Counted from the first letter of the stretch, positions 48,110 to 59,164 are shown. The stretch: DNA of 64,000 nucleotides from Erinaceus europaeus (GCF_950295315.1 NC_080181.1:34935375-34999374); one strand, 5' to 3'. Notes: generated by a model not told the origin, from the letters alone. Made by a program: numbers and translations.

Positions 48110-48280
48110 TTAAAAAAATAAAGAAGGGGGAGGATTCAGGTCCTGGAACATGACGGCAGAGGAGGATCTAAGTGGGGGTTGAATTTTTATGTGGAAAACT
48201 AGGAAATAGTATGCATGTACATACTACTGTGTTTTGCTGTCAACTGTAAACCATTAATCCCCCAATAAAGAAATAAAAAA
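48110..48280 (+). mobile_element. short L1 3' end
   Basis: From 'ggattcaggtcctggaaca' to 'cccccaataaagaaataaa', the longest copy here of this tail type. Confidence 0.65.
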
Positions 48281-48289
48281 GTGAAGAAA

Positions 48290-48460
48290 ACAGCTCAAGT
48301 AAATTATCTAATTGAATGTCAAAAGAATTAGACAAATAAAAGCAAAAGAAATGCAAAGCTAACAGGAGATAAATGCTAAAAACTAGAGAAAAAATAAATG
48401 ATATTGTAAACAAAATAAAAAATACAGAAGATTATAAAATAGAAGGGACAAAGTTTTGGT
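48290..48460 (+). mobile_element. old L1 ORF2 fragment
   Basis: A-rich text 'ataaatgatattgtaaac' to 'gggacaaagttttggtttt' resembles the ORF2 EN-RT linker region. Low confidence. Confidence 0.35.
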
Positions 48461-48461
48461 T

Positions 48462-48742
48462 TTTTAAAAATATTTATTTATTCCCTTTTGTTGTCCTTGT
48501 TTTATTGTTGTAGTTATTATTGTTGTTGTTATTAATGTCATAATTGTTGGATAGGACAGAGATAAATGGAGAAAGAAGGGGAAGACAGAGGGGGAGAGAA
48601 AGACACCTGCAGACCTGCTTTACCGCCTGTGAAGCGACTACCCTGCAGGTAGGGAGCCTGGGGCTCTAACCGGGATCCTTATGCCAGTTGTTGTGCTTTG
48701 TGTCACCTGCGCTTAACCCACTGCCCTACTGCCTGACTCCCG
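48462..48742 (-). repeat. SINE family A
   Basis: Antisense copy; head 'ctactgcctgactccc' at right. It may have inserted at 'gggacaaagtttt', which recurs on its right at 48742. Confidence 0.9.
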
Positions 48743-48888
48743 GGACAAAGTTTTAAACACACACACCTTGATTGCTTATCTGGTAAAATTCAGGTTGAGA
48801 AGGTGGAGATGGAGGGTACTCAGGGAGAACATGCAGGCATGTGCACTGACAATATGGGACATTTCTAAAGCATAGCTTCATCATTTTT

Positions 48889-49095
48889 TTATCTTTTTAT
48901 TTATTGGATAGAGACAGCCAGATATCAAGAGTAAGGGGGTGATAGAGAGGGAGAGACAGAGAGACTCCTGCAGCCCTGCTTTACCACTCGTAAAGCTTTC
49001 CCCTGCAGGTGGGGCCTGGGGGCTCAAACTCAGGTCCTTGGACATTGTAATAGGTGCGTTCAAGTTGACCAGGATCACCACAACCTGGCCCCACT
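48889..49095 (-). repeat. SINE family B
   Basis: Antisense copy; head 'caccacaacctggccccac' at 49076-49094. Confidence 0.9.
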
Positions 49096-49755
49096 TTATC
49101 CATTTCTTCCAGATGCTGGTTGAAATGTGACTCTTAGTAGGAAAAACAAATAAAAAAAACAACAACAACAAACTAATACAGGTTATAGAAATGATGCTGA
49201 GCTTTATATTATTTGGTCTCTATAAAAATCTTGTCAGTGCACAGAGAAGTTATGTCACTCTTCTGTGGTTAGAGTTCCACATGATGATGCTGGTTGAACA
49301 CTGAAGATTTAAGTGTGAGCCAGATGCAAGAAGTGAGGTAACAAGCAGACAAAGAAAAGGTCTGTCTGTGGTTTGTGTACTAGTTGCCTCAATTCACATC
49401 AGTTACTGGTCAGCATTTATTTTATTTAGCTTCTAACATGTGCAGCCACTAAGCGATTAGTAAGTACCTCATGAAAATCTTCCTGAGGCATTAGAAGGCT
49501 AATCCCTCACCCACCCAGGGGTACATACCCCGCAGCAAGTAGTCACCTTCTGAACCATAGAAGACTAGGTGAGCTGTGCAGAGGACTAGACCACTGTTGG
49601 TCACACAAAAAGGAATGCACATGGTGGGAGGAAACATCACATGTGAAAACACTAATGAGTTTGGGGTGGGGGTGGAAAGCACAGCTATTAGGGAAACAGG
49701 AAATGATACATGCCTATACGCTGTGAAGTTGTGGGAGAATAAAATGTAATGGGGG
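49096..49755. other. TUBGCP5 intron, unassigned
   Basis: No repeat recognised. Two open frames occur, but without splice-bounded similarity to TUBGCP5. Confidence 0.45.
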
Positions 49756-49965
49756 GCCAGGTGGTGGTGCACCAGGTTGAGTGCACATGTTACAATGCAC
49801 AAGGACCCAGGTTCAAGCTCTTGGTCCTCACTTATAGGGGGAAAGCTTCATGAGTGGTGAAGCAGGTCTGTAGGTGCCTCTCTCTCTCTCCCCTTCCTCT
49901 CAGTTTCTGGCTATCTCTAGCCAATAAATAAATAAAGATAATAAAGAATTTTTTTAAAAAAAGAG
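49756..49965 (+). repeat. SINE family B
   Basis: 'ggggccaggtggtggtgcac' head, close to the family consensus. Confidence 0.9.
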
Positions 49966-50471
49966 AATAAAGTGTAATGTGTAAGAAAGAAGGCTGGGAA
50001 AATGAGTCAGACAGTAAAATACATCCTCTCATGAGAAACATTTCATCAATCTGTTCTGAGGTGCCAAAGATCCAGACAATTAATGGTAGAATCTATTTCC
50101 CACCCCTGAAGATGAGCTAACCTATAACTTTCTAACAGAATGTGGTAGGAATCATGGTCTCTGAAGCCTTGAGGAGTTTGTTCTCATTTGTTTCAGATAA
50201 GGCCTAAGGAACAGAGGTGGGGGTGGGAAGGATAAGTCAGCATAGTTGTCATCCCAGGAGGGGACTCTCAAGACTTGACAAGGCATCTCTCTCACTTCAT
50301 AGTGACTTAACTCAGTCAGCTCCCCTTAGTTTCCTGATATGTAAAATAACAGTGCATTTCATAGAGTTAGCATAAAGATTAAAAGGACATGGAGAAATTC
50401 ACAGAAGAGTGCTAGAGAATATGGATTATTCTATATAACCTTTAAAATAAAGCATGTCTCCCATGATTTAC
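49966..50471. other. TUBGCP5 intron, unassigned
   Basis: Nothing recognised on either strand. Confidence 0.45.
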
Positions 50472-50656
50472 TGAGTGCTGTCTTCAGGTTAATGTTGTCC
50501 TCCTGCTTTTTGGAGCTGGACATTAAGAAAAAGACACATTCTACCATGTTTTTTTTTTCTCTTATTTTATCAAAAATTGATGTGCAGAAGTCATACATGG
50601 TATCTCCACTTTCCATTAAGAAAAAACTTCTCATGGTCTGCAAATATTCAACCAAC
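50472..50656 (-). pseudogene. TUBGCP5: TUBGCP5 pseudogene exon, two insertions and a stop
   Basis: Starts after acceptor 'ctccattcag' and reads LVEYLQTMRSFFL, then MESGDTMYDFCTSIFDKI. A run of ten A (nine expected if the human Glu codon simply mutated) shifts the frame. TAG stands for a Gln codon just after, and an extra T a few codons on shifts it again. The 3' border at 'gtaaatc' is approximate. Confidence 0.92.
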
Positions 50657-50702
50657 CTGAATGGAGAAATAAGGGAGAAAAATTTTGTTATTAATACAAA
50701 AT

Positions 50703-50985
50703 TTAAAAAAATATTTATTTACTTATTTCCCCTTTTGTTGCCTTTGTTTAACACCGTTGTGGTTGTTGTTATTGATGTCCTCATTGTTTTATAGGACAGA
50801 GAGAAATGGAGAGGGGAGGGGAATACAGAGGGGTAGAAAAAGATAGACACCTGCAGACCTGCTTCACTGCATGTGAAGCGACTCCTCTGCAGGTGGGGAG
50901 CTGGGGGCTTGAACTGGGATCCTTAAGCCAGTTCTTGTGCTTTGGGCCATGTGCACTTAACTCGCTGCACCATTGCCCAACTCCC
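50703..50985 (-). repeat. SINE family A
   Basis: Antisense copy about 50 bp upstream of the exon; head 'ccattgcccaactcccc'. Confidence 0.9.
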
Positions 50986-50992
50986 CTAGTAT

Positions 50993-51157
50993 TAAATATT
51001 TATACACTCCCTTTTGTTGCCCTTGTTGTTTTATTGCTGTAGTTATTATTGATGTTGTTGTTGTTTGATAGGACAGAGAGAAATGGAAAGGAGAGGAAGA
51101 CAGAGAGGGGGAGAGAAAGACACCTGCAGACCTGCTTCACAGCTTGTGAAACGACTC
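50993..51157 (-). repeat. SINE family A, head missing
   Basis: Antisense tail and body only; stops at 'gtgaaacgactc'. Directly adjacent to the previous copy, same orientation. Confidence 0.85.
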
Positions 51158-51394
51158 TTAAGACAAAAATTCTTAAGACAAAGGTTTAGAAGTACTAACA
51201 CCTCTTTTGACCAGACCATTATTCAGCTCTGGTTTATAGTAGTACAAGGGACGGAAACTGGGACTTCGGGGTCCTACGAAAATGTTTTATCAACGACATT
51301 GCTCCGACTATCTCTCAGATCCTATTAATACTTTTTAAATTTCTTTATTTTCTTTTGCATCCAGGGTTACTGCTCGAGTTTGGTGCCTCCCCTA

Positions 51395-51640
51395 TGAATC
51401 CACTGCTCCTGGAGACCATTTATTTTTCCCCATTGTTATTATTATTGTTGTTGGATAGGAGAGAGAGATTGAGAGTGGAAGGGAAGACAAAGGGGGAGAG
51501 AAAGACAGACACCTGAAGACCTGCCTCATCACTTGCGAAGCGACCCCCACTGCAGGTGGGGAGGTGGGGGTTAAAACTAGGATCCTTGCACCAGTACTTG
51601 CATTTTGCACTATTAAGCAGATGTGCCCGACCCCACTACT
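51395..51640 (-). repeat. SINE family A'
   Basis: Antisense; 'gaatccactgctcctggag' at left, head near 51615-51640. Confidence 0.85.
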
Positions 51641-51869
51641 GTTACCTCTTAGTGACTTGCTGCTGTTATTTGTTTTAATGCATTTCAAGCCTATGAACAT
51701 TTTTAATGCCACAACCTCTGGGATAAACTCTTTCATTGTAGACAGATACCACAGCATCTAATGGAGCTTCCCCTAGTGCTATGCTGCCCCCAATGTTGTG
51801 CTAGGGTACTAATAGATAGTCTTAGGCACAGTAAGGTGGTCATTCTACTGGGTAAGTTATTTATTTTCT
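51641..51869. other. TUBGCP5 intron, unassigned
   Basis: No feature recognised. Confidence 0.4.
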
Positions 51870-52083
51870 TTTTAAAAAAATATTTTTATTTATTGGTGTA
51901 TAGAGACAGAAATTGAGAGGGGAGGAGGGAGATACAAAGGGAGAGAGATTTAAGAGTCACCTGTAGCCCTGCTTCATCACTTGTGAAGCTTTCCCTCTGC
52001 AGGTGGGGACCAGGGTCTTGAACCTAGGTCCTAGTACATTGTAATGTGAGCACCTAACCTGGTATGCCACCACCTGGTCCCAA
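51870..52083 (-). repeat. SINE family B
   Basis: Antisense copy; head 'gccaccacctggtcccaa' at right. Confidence 0.9.
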
Positions 52084-52335
52084 ATTATCTCTTTTCCAAG
52101 GCCTTTTTAAAATATGCAATGTGGAAACTGAAATCACGGACTCTATAAGAGTAATACTGCTGAGCTCCCTCCCTGTCTTAATGCTCATATATTTTTAGAG
52201 AGACACCAAAGCAATATTCCACCATTTTTATGAACTCCTCTATTTCTGTTTGTGGTGTTCTTTGTGGCACTCAAACCTGTAGTCTCACACATGAAAGACA
52301 ATTGAGTTCTGCCAAATGAGCCACTACTCAGGCCC

Positions 52336-52354
52336 TTTAAAAAGTTTTAAAATT
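52336..52354. repeat. target-site duplication of the TRIM retrocopy, left
   Basis: 'tttaaaaagttttaaaatt', repeated exactly at 53349-53367. Confidence 0.92.
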
Positions 52355-53348
52355 ACATCTCCACCACCATGGCTCAGCTCCAGGAAGTTTCAGAGAGATG
52401 TGTGATGCCAGACATGAACATTCTGAGTGAGGTCAAGAGGATTTATCTTATCTATGAGAGCAGAGAGGTCCCATCTGTGTGCTTATCCCAGCTACGGAGG
52501 GAGGTATATAATCTCCCTCCCATGGAATCAGCCCTGGAGAAGATTCAACAGAAATTCAGAGTAGAAGTGGCTCTGGATCCACATACCACAGATCCTCATC
52601 TCTGTGTGTCCAAGGACAAACGACCTGTGACACTGAGGAAGAGAAGGAGTAATGTTCTCCAGAGACAGCAGATGATTCCCTTTGATCTTGAAGTCCTGGG
52701 CTCTCAAGAATTCCATGCTGGCTGCCATTACTGGGAGGTGCAGGTGAATGACAAGCCCAGCTTGGCCATAGGGCTGTGTAGCCACTGCCCCTCCAGCAGG
52801 GGCAGCAGCAGCTAATGTCTGTTCAGAACAGGTGCTGGACTATTCACCTACAAGATGGACACTATGTGGCAGGTGGTGGACGTCCTGTTGTTCTGTCCTT
52901 GAAGAGAAGAAAGCCCAGATGGATTTGAATTTACCTGGACTGGGAGCTAGGGCAGATTTCCTTCTACAACTTGAGTGACAGGTCTGACCTCCATTCTTTC
53001 CAGGAGACATTTTCCCACTCACTGAAGCCTTATTTCTGTGTGGGACCAGATTTGATTCCTCTCTCCCTCTGTGGAGTACCTGATCTTTAGAATGCTGTAC
53101 AATGGTTTTGGATCTTTTTCTGAAATTTTTAAGTGTCTCATCTAGAAAAGCTGAGTCTCCTGCCTTGCCTATATGAAAACTTACAACTCTGTACAGGAAA
53201 ATTGCTCATGCTGAAACCTTCATTCAATCACATCATGCTTTGTGCTAACAAAAGTTACTATTTATGTGTTATGCATGTACAAACTATTGTATTTTTCTGT
53301 GTAAACCCTTTATCCTCCAATAAACAAATTTAAAAAACAATTAAAATT
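52355..53348 (+). pseudogene. TRIM-type PRY-SPRY retrocopy, 5'-truncated
   Basis: An intronless insertion bounded by a perfect 19-bp duplication and an A-rich 3' end, the mark of an L1-mediated mRNA copy. The open part (52369-52815, 148 codons) has a coiled-coil end ('LQEVSERCVMPDMNILSEV'), a PRY motif ('VALDPHTTDPHLCVSKDKR') and a SPRY start ('EFHAGCHYWEVQVNDKPS'). In other frames it continues as 'FRTGAGLFTYKMDTMWQVV' and 'ELGQISFYNLSDRSDL', ending PYFCVGPDLIPLSLC. RING and B-box are absent, and frameshifts near 52805 and 52905 disable it. The exact TRIM paralogue is not identified. Its 3' end is an L1-type tail (53268-53335). Confidence 0.85.
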
Positions 53349-53366
53349 TTTAAAAAGTTTTAAAAT

Positions 53367-53650
53367 TGGGGCCTGGAGGAAGAGTGTCTGAGAGTATACA
53401 GGGTGGTAGCAAAGTACACATTATTATGCCTGATGATATGGGTTCAAACCCCTGATCCTCCACCTGCAAGGTTGGAAACTTCAAAAGTGGTGCAGCATTG
53501 CTGCAGGTATCTTCTTCTTCTCTCTCTCTCTACTGATGATTTCTCTCTGTCTCTACAATAAAAAAAGAAAGAAAATGGCCCCTGGGAGTGGTGGAATTGT
53601 GCACTGCATCCCAATGATAACCTTGGTGGTAAAGCTACCTTTTACAATTA
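53367..53650 (+). repeat. diverged SINE family B
   Basis: 'ggggcctggaggaagagtg' head, 'cctgatcctccacctgca' core, ending in A-rich sequence near 53650. Confidence 0.6.
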
Positions 53651-53874
53651 AAAAAATAGTGTATATTTTACTTTAAAAATCAGAAGAACATGTAAAATAC
53701 TGTAGAAAATTGGACAAAGTAGCAGAAATATAACAAAAACATTTAAGTCTTGCCATTCTTGGTGAATTTCCACTTCTAATATTAAGGGCACTTCTTTTCT
53801 ATTCCTGCACCCCCCCCACACATTAAAAACGTATATTTACCAACCACATATTCTGTTTAAGAATAATGATTCAG

Positions 53875-54080
53875 AGGGGCCAGGTGGTGGCTCACCTGGT
53901 GGAGTACACGTTACAATGTGCAAGTAACCAGTTTCGAGCCTCTGGTCCCCACCTGCAGGGGAAAAGCTTTGCAAGTGGTGAAGAAATACTGCAAATGTCT
54001 GTCTCTCTTCCTATCAGCCCACTTCCTTCTTGATTTCTGGCTGTCTTTAATAAATAAATAGATAATAATTAAAATAATTA
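53875..54080 (+). repeat. SINE family B
   Basis: 'ggggccaggtggtggctcac' head, AAT-rich tail. Confidence 0.9.
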
Positions 54081-54217
54081 TTCATTTATTTTATGAAAGA
54101 GACATATACAAAGTGCCAGTTGTCAAACCTGCAAATGCTTTATTCACTGGACCATCTCCTTGGCCACATGTCCTTCTTTTTTAAGCTTTAAGGAGATGGG
54201 TTGTTTTTTTTTGCCTC

Positions 54218-54533
54218 GTGGGTTACTGCTGGGGCTCAATGCCTGCACTATGAATTCACTGCTCCTGGAGGCCATTTTCCCCCATTTTGTTGCCCTTGTT
54301 GTTACTATTGCTATTGCTGCCATTGATGTTGTTGTTGTTGGATAGGACAGAGAGAAAATGAGAGGGAAGGGGAAGATAGAGAGGGAGAAAGATAGACACC
54401 TGAAGACCTGCTTCAATGCTTGAGAAGTGAATCCCCGGCAGGTGGGGAGCCTGGGGCTTAAACCAGGATCCTTATGCGGGTTCTTACACTTTATACTATG
54501 TGCGCTTAACCGGGTGTGCCAACACCCAACCCA
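54218..54533 (-). repeat. SINE family A'
   Basis: Antisense; 'gaattcactgctcctggagg' at left and head 'ccaacacccaaccc' at right. Confidence 0.85.
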
Positions 54534-54916
54534 CAAAGATTTTACAATTTTTAAAACTCTGTAAAGTTCATACATAAATATAGATATGCCATATTTGACC
54601 AATGGTAGACTACTAAATAATTTCATATTTCTTTCTGATAGAAAAATTTGTGATAAGAATTTTTTGGTACAATTCTCATATATAATTCTCATGTATTTCT
54701 TTTGATATATAATCTCACATGTAGGTAAGAAAATACCAGTAAATGATTGATCATATCAAAAATAAAAACTGTTTACTATACATATATTTGCTACTCAAAC
54801 AAAAATGACCTAAAAATGTAGGCTTTAAAATAATTTCTGCATGTGCCAGAGTGCTACTCTGGTCTCTGTCTCACAAATAAATAAATAAATAAAAATTCTT
54901 TTTAAATTAAGTAACT
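54534..54916. other. TUBGCP5 intron, unassigned
   Basis: AT-rich; no exon or clear repeat. Confidence 0.45.
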
Positions 54917-55125
54917 TGGGGCTGGGTAGTGGTGCATCTGGTTGAGCACACACATTACAGTGCACAAGGACCCAGGTTTGAGCCCCCGGTCCTCACCTGC
55001 AGGGGGAAAGCTTTGCAAGTGGTGAACAGCACTGTAGGTGTCTCTGTCTTTCTTCCTCTCTATCCCCTCTCTCTAGATTTCTGGATTTCTCTATTCAATA
55101 AATTAATTTTTAAAAAATTAAAAGT
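54917..55125 (+). repeat. SINE family B
   Basis: 'ggggctgggtagtggtgcat' head. Confidence 0.9.
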
Positions 55126-55149
55126 TAAGTAACTTCAGTTGTTCTCATT

Positions 55150-55315
55150 TATTTTTAAAAAAATTTTACTTATACACAAAAAAGATAATTTGACACAGAA
55201 ACAGAAATAGCATCAAAGCACTACTCTGGTACAGGTAGTGCTGGTAGTGAACCAGGAAATCCAGGTACATAAGTTTGATGCTCTACCAGTTGAGCTGTTT
55301 CCCTAGCTGCCTTAT
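55150..55315 (-). repeat. SINE family D-like
   Basis: Antisense: 'agcactactctggtacagg' and 'gctctaccagttgagctgt'. Confidence 0.55.
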
Positions 55316-55431
55316 TTTATTTTTATATGGTTCCAGAATATGAAGCAAGGGTCTTGTGCATGCATTACAGTTCTGAGCAGCCTCCTCATAATTTTTTTAT
55401 TCTATATCCTTAGGGGATATAAAATTCCATC

Positions 55432-55655
55432 ATGAAGAGCTGAGTAGTGGTGCACCTGGTTGAGCACACACATTACAGAGCTCAAAGGACCCAGGTCTGA
55501 GCCCCCACCCCCACCTTCAGGGGGAAAGTTTCATAAGTGGTGAAGCAGTGCTGTGGGTGTCTCTGTCTCTCTCCTTCTCTATAACCTCTTCCCCTCTCAA
55601 TTTCTGACTGTCTCTATCCAATAAATAAATAAAGATAATAAAATTTTTTTAATCC
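55432..55655 (+). repeat. SINE family B
   Basis: 'gagctgagtagtggtgcacc' head and 'aataaataaataaagataat' tail; about 165 bp from the next TUBGCP5 exon. Confidence 0.88.
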
Positions 55656-55820
55656 CATCATGGAGCTCCCCAATTATGTCACCCCCTAGCTGTCTATGAC
55701 AATCTCACATGGTGATAGGGACTTAATTTACAGCCTTAAGTAAAGCATCCACTTTACCCACTGAGATAGCTCCAGGTCCCTCAACTGGTAAGTACAATAA
55801 ACTAAACTACTCCCTTATAC

Positions 55821-56007
55821 CTGTAATCTTTCTTTAGTTTGCATAAGGTTTCCACAGCAATTTAGATACTGTTTGTCAATATGAGGATAAAGGAAAGATC
55901 TCGGTGTTAATTCAAAAGTCTAGCAGGCCACAGATTCTGATGATCTATCCAAACAGGTATGTCCAGCAGCAAACTTCTCATGAAAATCACTCTGTTCCAA
56001 TTACAAC
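55821..56007 (-). pseudogene. TUBGCP5: TUBGCP5 pseudogene exon, two stops and a 2-bp deletion
   Basis: 187 nt; acceptor 'tatgttaaag', donor 'gtataag'. It reads L-stop-LEQSDFHEKFAAG, then DRSSESVAC-stop, then TFELTPRSFLYPHIDKQY and NCCGNLMQT. Recalled human GCP5 has MYLEQ and CQTFEL: the Tyr codon became TAA and the Gln codon TAG. Two bases are missing before the donor compared with human TLKKDY. The split Arg codon (AG|G) matches the exon at 59385. Confidence 0.95.
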
Positions 56008-56535
56008 CTTTAACATAAAAGAAAAAGTCTTTTAGAAGATGCTGTCAATAGAATTCACTTGTATTAAAATGTTGAAGTCCTGTATTTTACTTTTAGTCTT
56101 AGAATTGACAACTGCTATAGAAAAAGCAATCAGTTTTCCTTAAACTATCATTTGCACAAACCGATTGTTCATAGTCAGGTACTGAATAGGGCACATGTGG
56201 GCATTAATCATTTATTTCTCTGGGCTGAGCAGCTAAGAGCATGGACCAAGATTTATTTTATGTAGGTAGGGGTCTGATTCAATATGACACCCACTTCTGA
56301 CTCAGACTTTTTAGTGTTATCTTGGCAGCATTTCCTCCCCATGGACCCAGGGTACAAGAAGACAGAAATTGGTGGATTTCCTCAAGTTAGAGGCTCTATT
56401 ACACACTTGAAATAAGTAAATACAGTATTTGTTCCTATCAATTTACCAGAAGGAAAAGGCTTCAAAAGTTCTTGCTTTCAAGGCTGGAAAAGCCCTACCT
56501 GGAAGTAAAAAAGTTATTAAATATTGTCATTTTGT
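56008..56535. other. TUBGCP5 intron, unassigned
   Basis: No repeat or exon recognised. Confidence 0.45.
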
Positions 56536-56539
56536 TCAC

Positions 56540-56670
56540 TGAAGATGCAACCAGTGTATCAAAAAAGAGGATATTGTGTTCTTGGGGACAAAATTGATGG
56601 AATTAAAGGTGATTATGCTCAGAAAAATAAGAGATGAAAGACAATTACCAGATGGTTTCACTCATGTGGA
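56540..56670 (+). mobile_element. old L1 3' end, left half (split by LINE copy 2)
   Basis: 'ggtgattatgctcagaaaa' and 'ccagatggtttcactcatg'. It continues at 59165-59350 with 'ctcatgtggaatctagag' and 'gagaactatggtggttatc'. The same L1 type is at 61000-61490. Confidence 0.8.
56660..56670. repeat. target-site duplication of LINE copy 2, left
   Basis: 'actcatgtgga', repeated exactly at 59165-59175. Confidence 0.88.
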
Positions 56671-59164
56671 CTGGGCTTCAGCAAATGACCTCTCCCTATT
56701 ATAGGATCCCAAACAGTCAGGATCTTTTCACAGTGCTAGATGGAGTAAAGACTGGTCACCCGACCTATGCTGGATTAGCACAGTCAACGGCCAAACCTTT
56801 CCCACTACGAGACTCGTTCTTAAGATCTTCCCGCACAGTCATCACCGCCCAGCTATCATCCACATTGGTCTCCAGCTCCCACTGATTCTGTGCTCAGAGA
56901 AACTAAGATGGAACTTTTGGAAAGCAAACTGGCGTCTGTTCAGTGATCTTACCAACAAGTCTATTCCTGCAATTCCAATTAACTCTATCCCCTCTGAAGA
57001 TTCCTACAGGCGCTTCAACCAAGCCATCTTTAAAGCAGCTTCCCAAGCTATTCCTTGTGGGAGACATGCTAACTATATGCCTTGTCTTGATGCTGAATGC
57101 GAGCAACTACTAAAGCAGTATGATGAGTCGGGCGACCGAGATGTGGCTGACCATCTCATTGCCTCCCTGGATGCAGCACGCCAAGCCCGCTGGCAACAAT
57201 TCACGGAAAGTCTCAACTTCACCCACTCAAGTAGGAAGGCCTGGAAGCTTCTTCATAGTCTAGGTGCCGGTAGCCAACCCTCTCCCATCCTCCCGTATCT
57301 CCAAACTCAGTGGCCAGTCACCTAACTCAAGTTGGATGTGCTAAGATCGACCCAGTCTGGAAAAGAGAAATTTCCCATGAGTGGTCATCCCACGTCCATT
57401 TATCTGGTCCATCTCCAAAACTCTCTCCCTTTACACTGTCTGAACTGGAAGACGCTTTGAAGAGGGTTAAACTGGGAACGGCTGCTGGTTATGATAACAT
57501 AACCCCAGAACTCATTCGTAACTTGGGCCCCGTGGCAAAGAAGTGGCTCACTTCATTCCTGTCCCACATCTTGGAATCTGAATCTATGCCCAAAATTTGG
57601 CATCATGCGAAGATAATAGCAGTTTGAAACCAAAGAAAGACCCAACACTGGCCGCCAGCTATAGACCAATTTCTCTCCTCTCCATGTGTTACAGACTCCT
57701 TGAGAGGCTGCTTCTGTCACGTATTTCTCCTCTTACAGAGAAATTCCTATCACCCGCCCAAGTTGGTTTCCGCCCAGGAAGATCTACCTGCAAACAAGCC
57801 CTGGCCCTCTCAACTTACATTGAAAATGGATTCCAGAAGAATTTAAAGACGGGTGCTGTCTGTGTTGATCTCACAGCAGCCTATGACAAAGTCTGGCACC
57901 TTGGTCTCCTACTCAAGATCTCAAGATGCCTGCCTCCATAGGTGGCCAACACTATATCGTTTCTTCTCCAAAACAGAAGATTCCGGGTGCATCTGGGTGA
58001 CAAGTCTAGCAGATGGAGACTTGTCTCAAGTGGCCTCCCCCAGGGCTCTGTTCTGGCTCCTACACTATTTAATATTTACATCAATGACCTTCCAGAAACT
58101 TCTTCAAGGAAGTTCATCTACGCCGATGACATCTGCTGTGCAACTCAGGCATCCAATTTTGACATCCTAGAGGAAACACTCACGAAAGACATGTCTCTGA
58201 TATCTGATTACTGTAAAAAATGGCGACTAATCCCTAGCACTGCAAAAACGGTATCATCTGTTTTTCATCTACACCATGTCTCGGCCTCGCATGAGCTTAA
58301 TGTGCAGCTTGGCGATACGAGAATCCGGCATGAAGCCCAGCCAGTCTATATTGGCGTTACTCTCAATCGCACCCTGTCATTTCAAGAATATCTCATAAAA
58401 ACTGCAGCAAAGGTGGGCGCGAGGAATAACATCATTGCAAGACTGGCCAGCTCTTCATGGGGCTCAAGTGCTTCCACACTAAGATCATCATCTCTGGCAT
58501 TATGCTATTCCACTGCAGAATACTGTGCCCCAGTATGGTTCCATAGCCCCCATGTCCACTTGGTCGATTCCAAATTATATTCCTCTGTGAGGATAATTTC
58601 TGGAACCATCCGTTTCACCCCGGTTCCATGGCTGCCAGTTCTTAGCAACATTGCCCCACCAGGTATTCGTCAGGATGCGGCATCATCTAGACATGGGAAA
58701 GTTCATTTCCCATGTCTACGCTCGACCGGACCGGACCTGCCAATATACGCAGATATCTTCGCCCACCCTGTCCAACGGTTGACGTCTCGTCACCCAATCT
58801 GGTCCCCTACGCCTACACTGAACTTCTCTGTTCCAGACTCTTGGAAACAGAGTTGGCAGTCAGCTGAGGTAAAGAACAAACACCTCATCACAGACCCCTG
58901 CAAGCGTCAACCGGCTTTGACCTAGCACGTTATGATTGGGCCCTCCTCAATCGCTATCGAACAGGCCATGGCCGGTGCACTGCTATGTTCCATCGCTGGG
59001 GAGCCAGAGATGACCTGAACTGCCCCTGCGGCTACAGACAGACTATGACCCACATAGTCAACGACTGCCACCTCTCCAGATTCAAAGGAGGTCTCAAAAC
59101 TTTACATCAAGCTCAACCTGACGCTGTTGACTGGCTACGGAAAAGGGCAAATGCTAGAAGAAGA
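56671..59164 (+). mobile_element. non-L1 LINE (Jockey/CR1-like), copy 2
   Basis: 2.49 kb between exact 11-bp duplications of the L1 tail it entered. It starts inside the endonuclease: 'WASANDLSLL', TAG, then 'WSPDLCWISTVNG', 'SHHRPAIIHIGLQLPLI' and 'LRWNFWKANWRL'. Reverse transcriptase (57420-58210) carries 'PQGSVLAPTLFNIYIND' and YADD at 58119-58130. Then comes the C-terminal region with 'CPCGYRQTMTHIVNDCH'. Breaks: TAG at 56702, a 7-bp length difference near 57280, loss of one T near 57624, TAG at 57939-57941 (Trp in copy 1), and single-base losses near 58915 and 59148. It ends in AAGAAG directly after the C terminus. Confidence 0.92.
58688..58718. repeat. 13-bp perfect inverted repeat in the LINE ORF
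   Basis: Arms 'tagacatgggaaa' (58688-58700) and 'tttcccatgtcta' (58706-58718) flank a 5-base loop. Copy 1 has lost 10 bp of the left arm at the matching place, near 39030. Confidence 0.95.

Noticed and set aside
52369..52815. 148-codon TRIM-like frame as a functional gene
   Set aside because: Intronless, bounded by a target duplication, lacks RING and B-box, and the SPRY domain is frameshifted.
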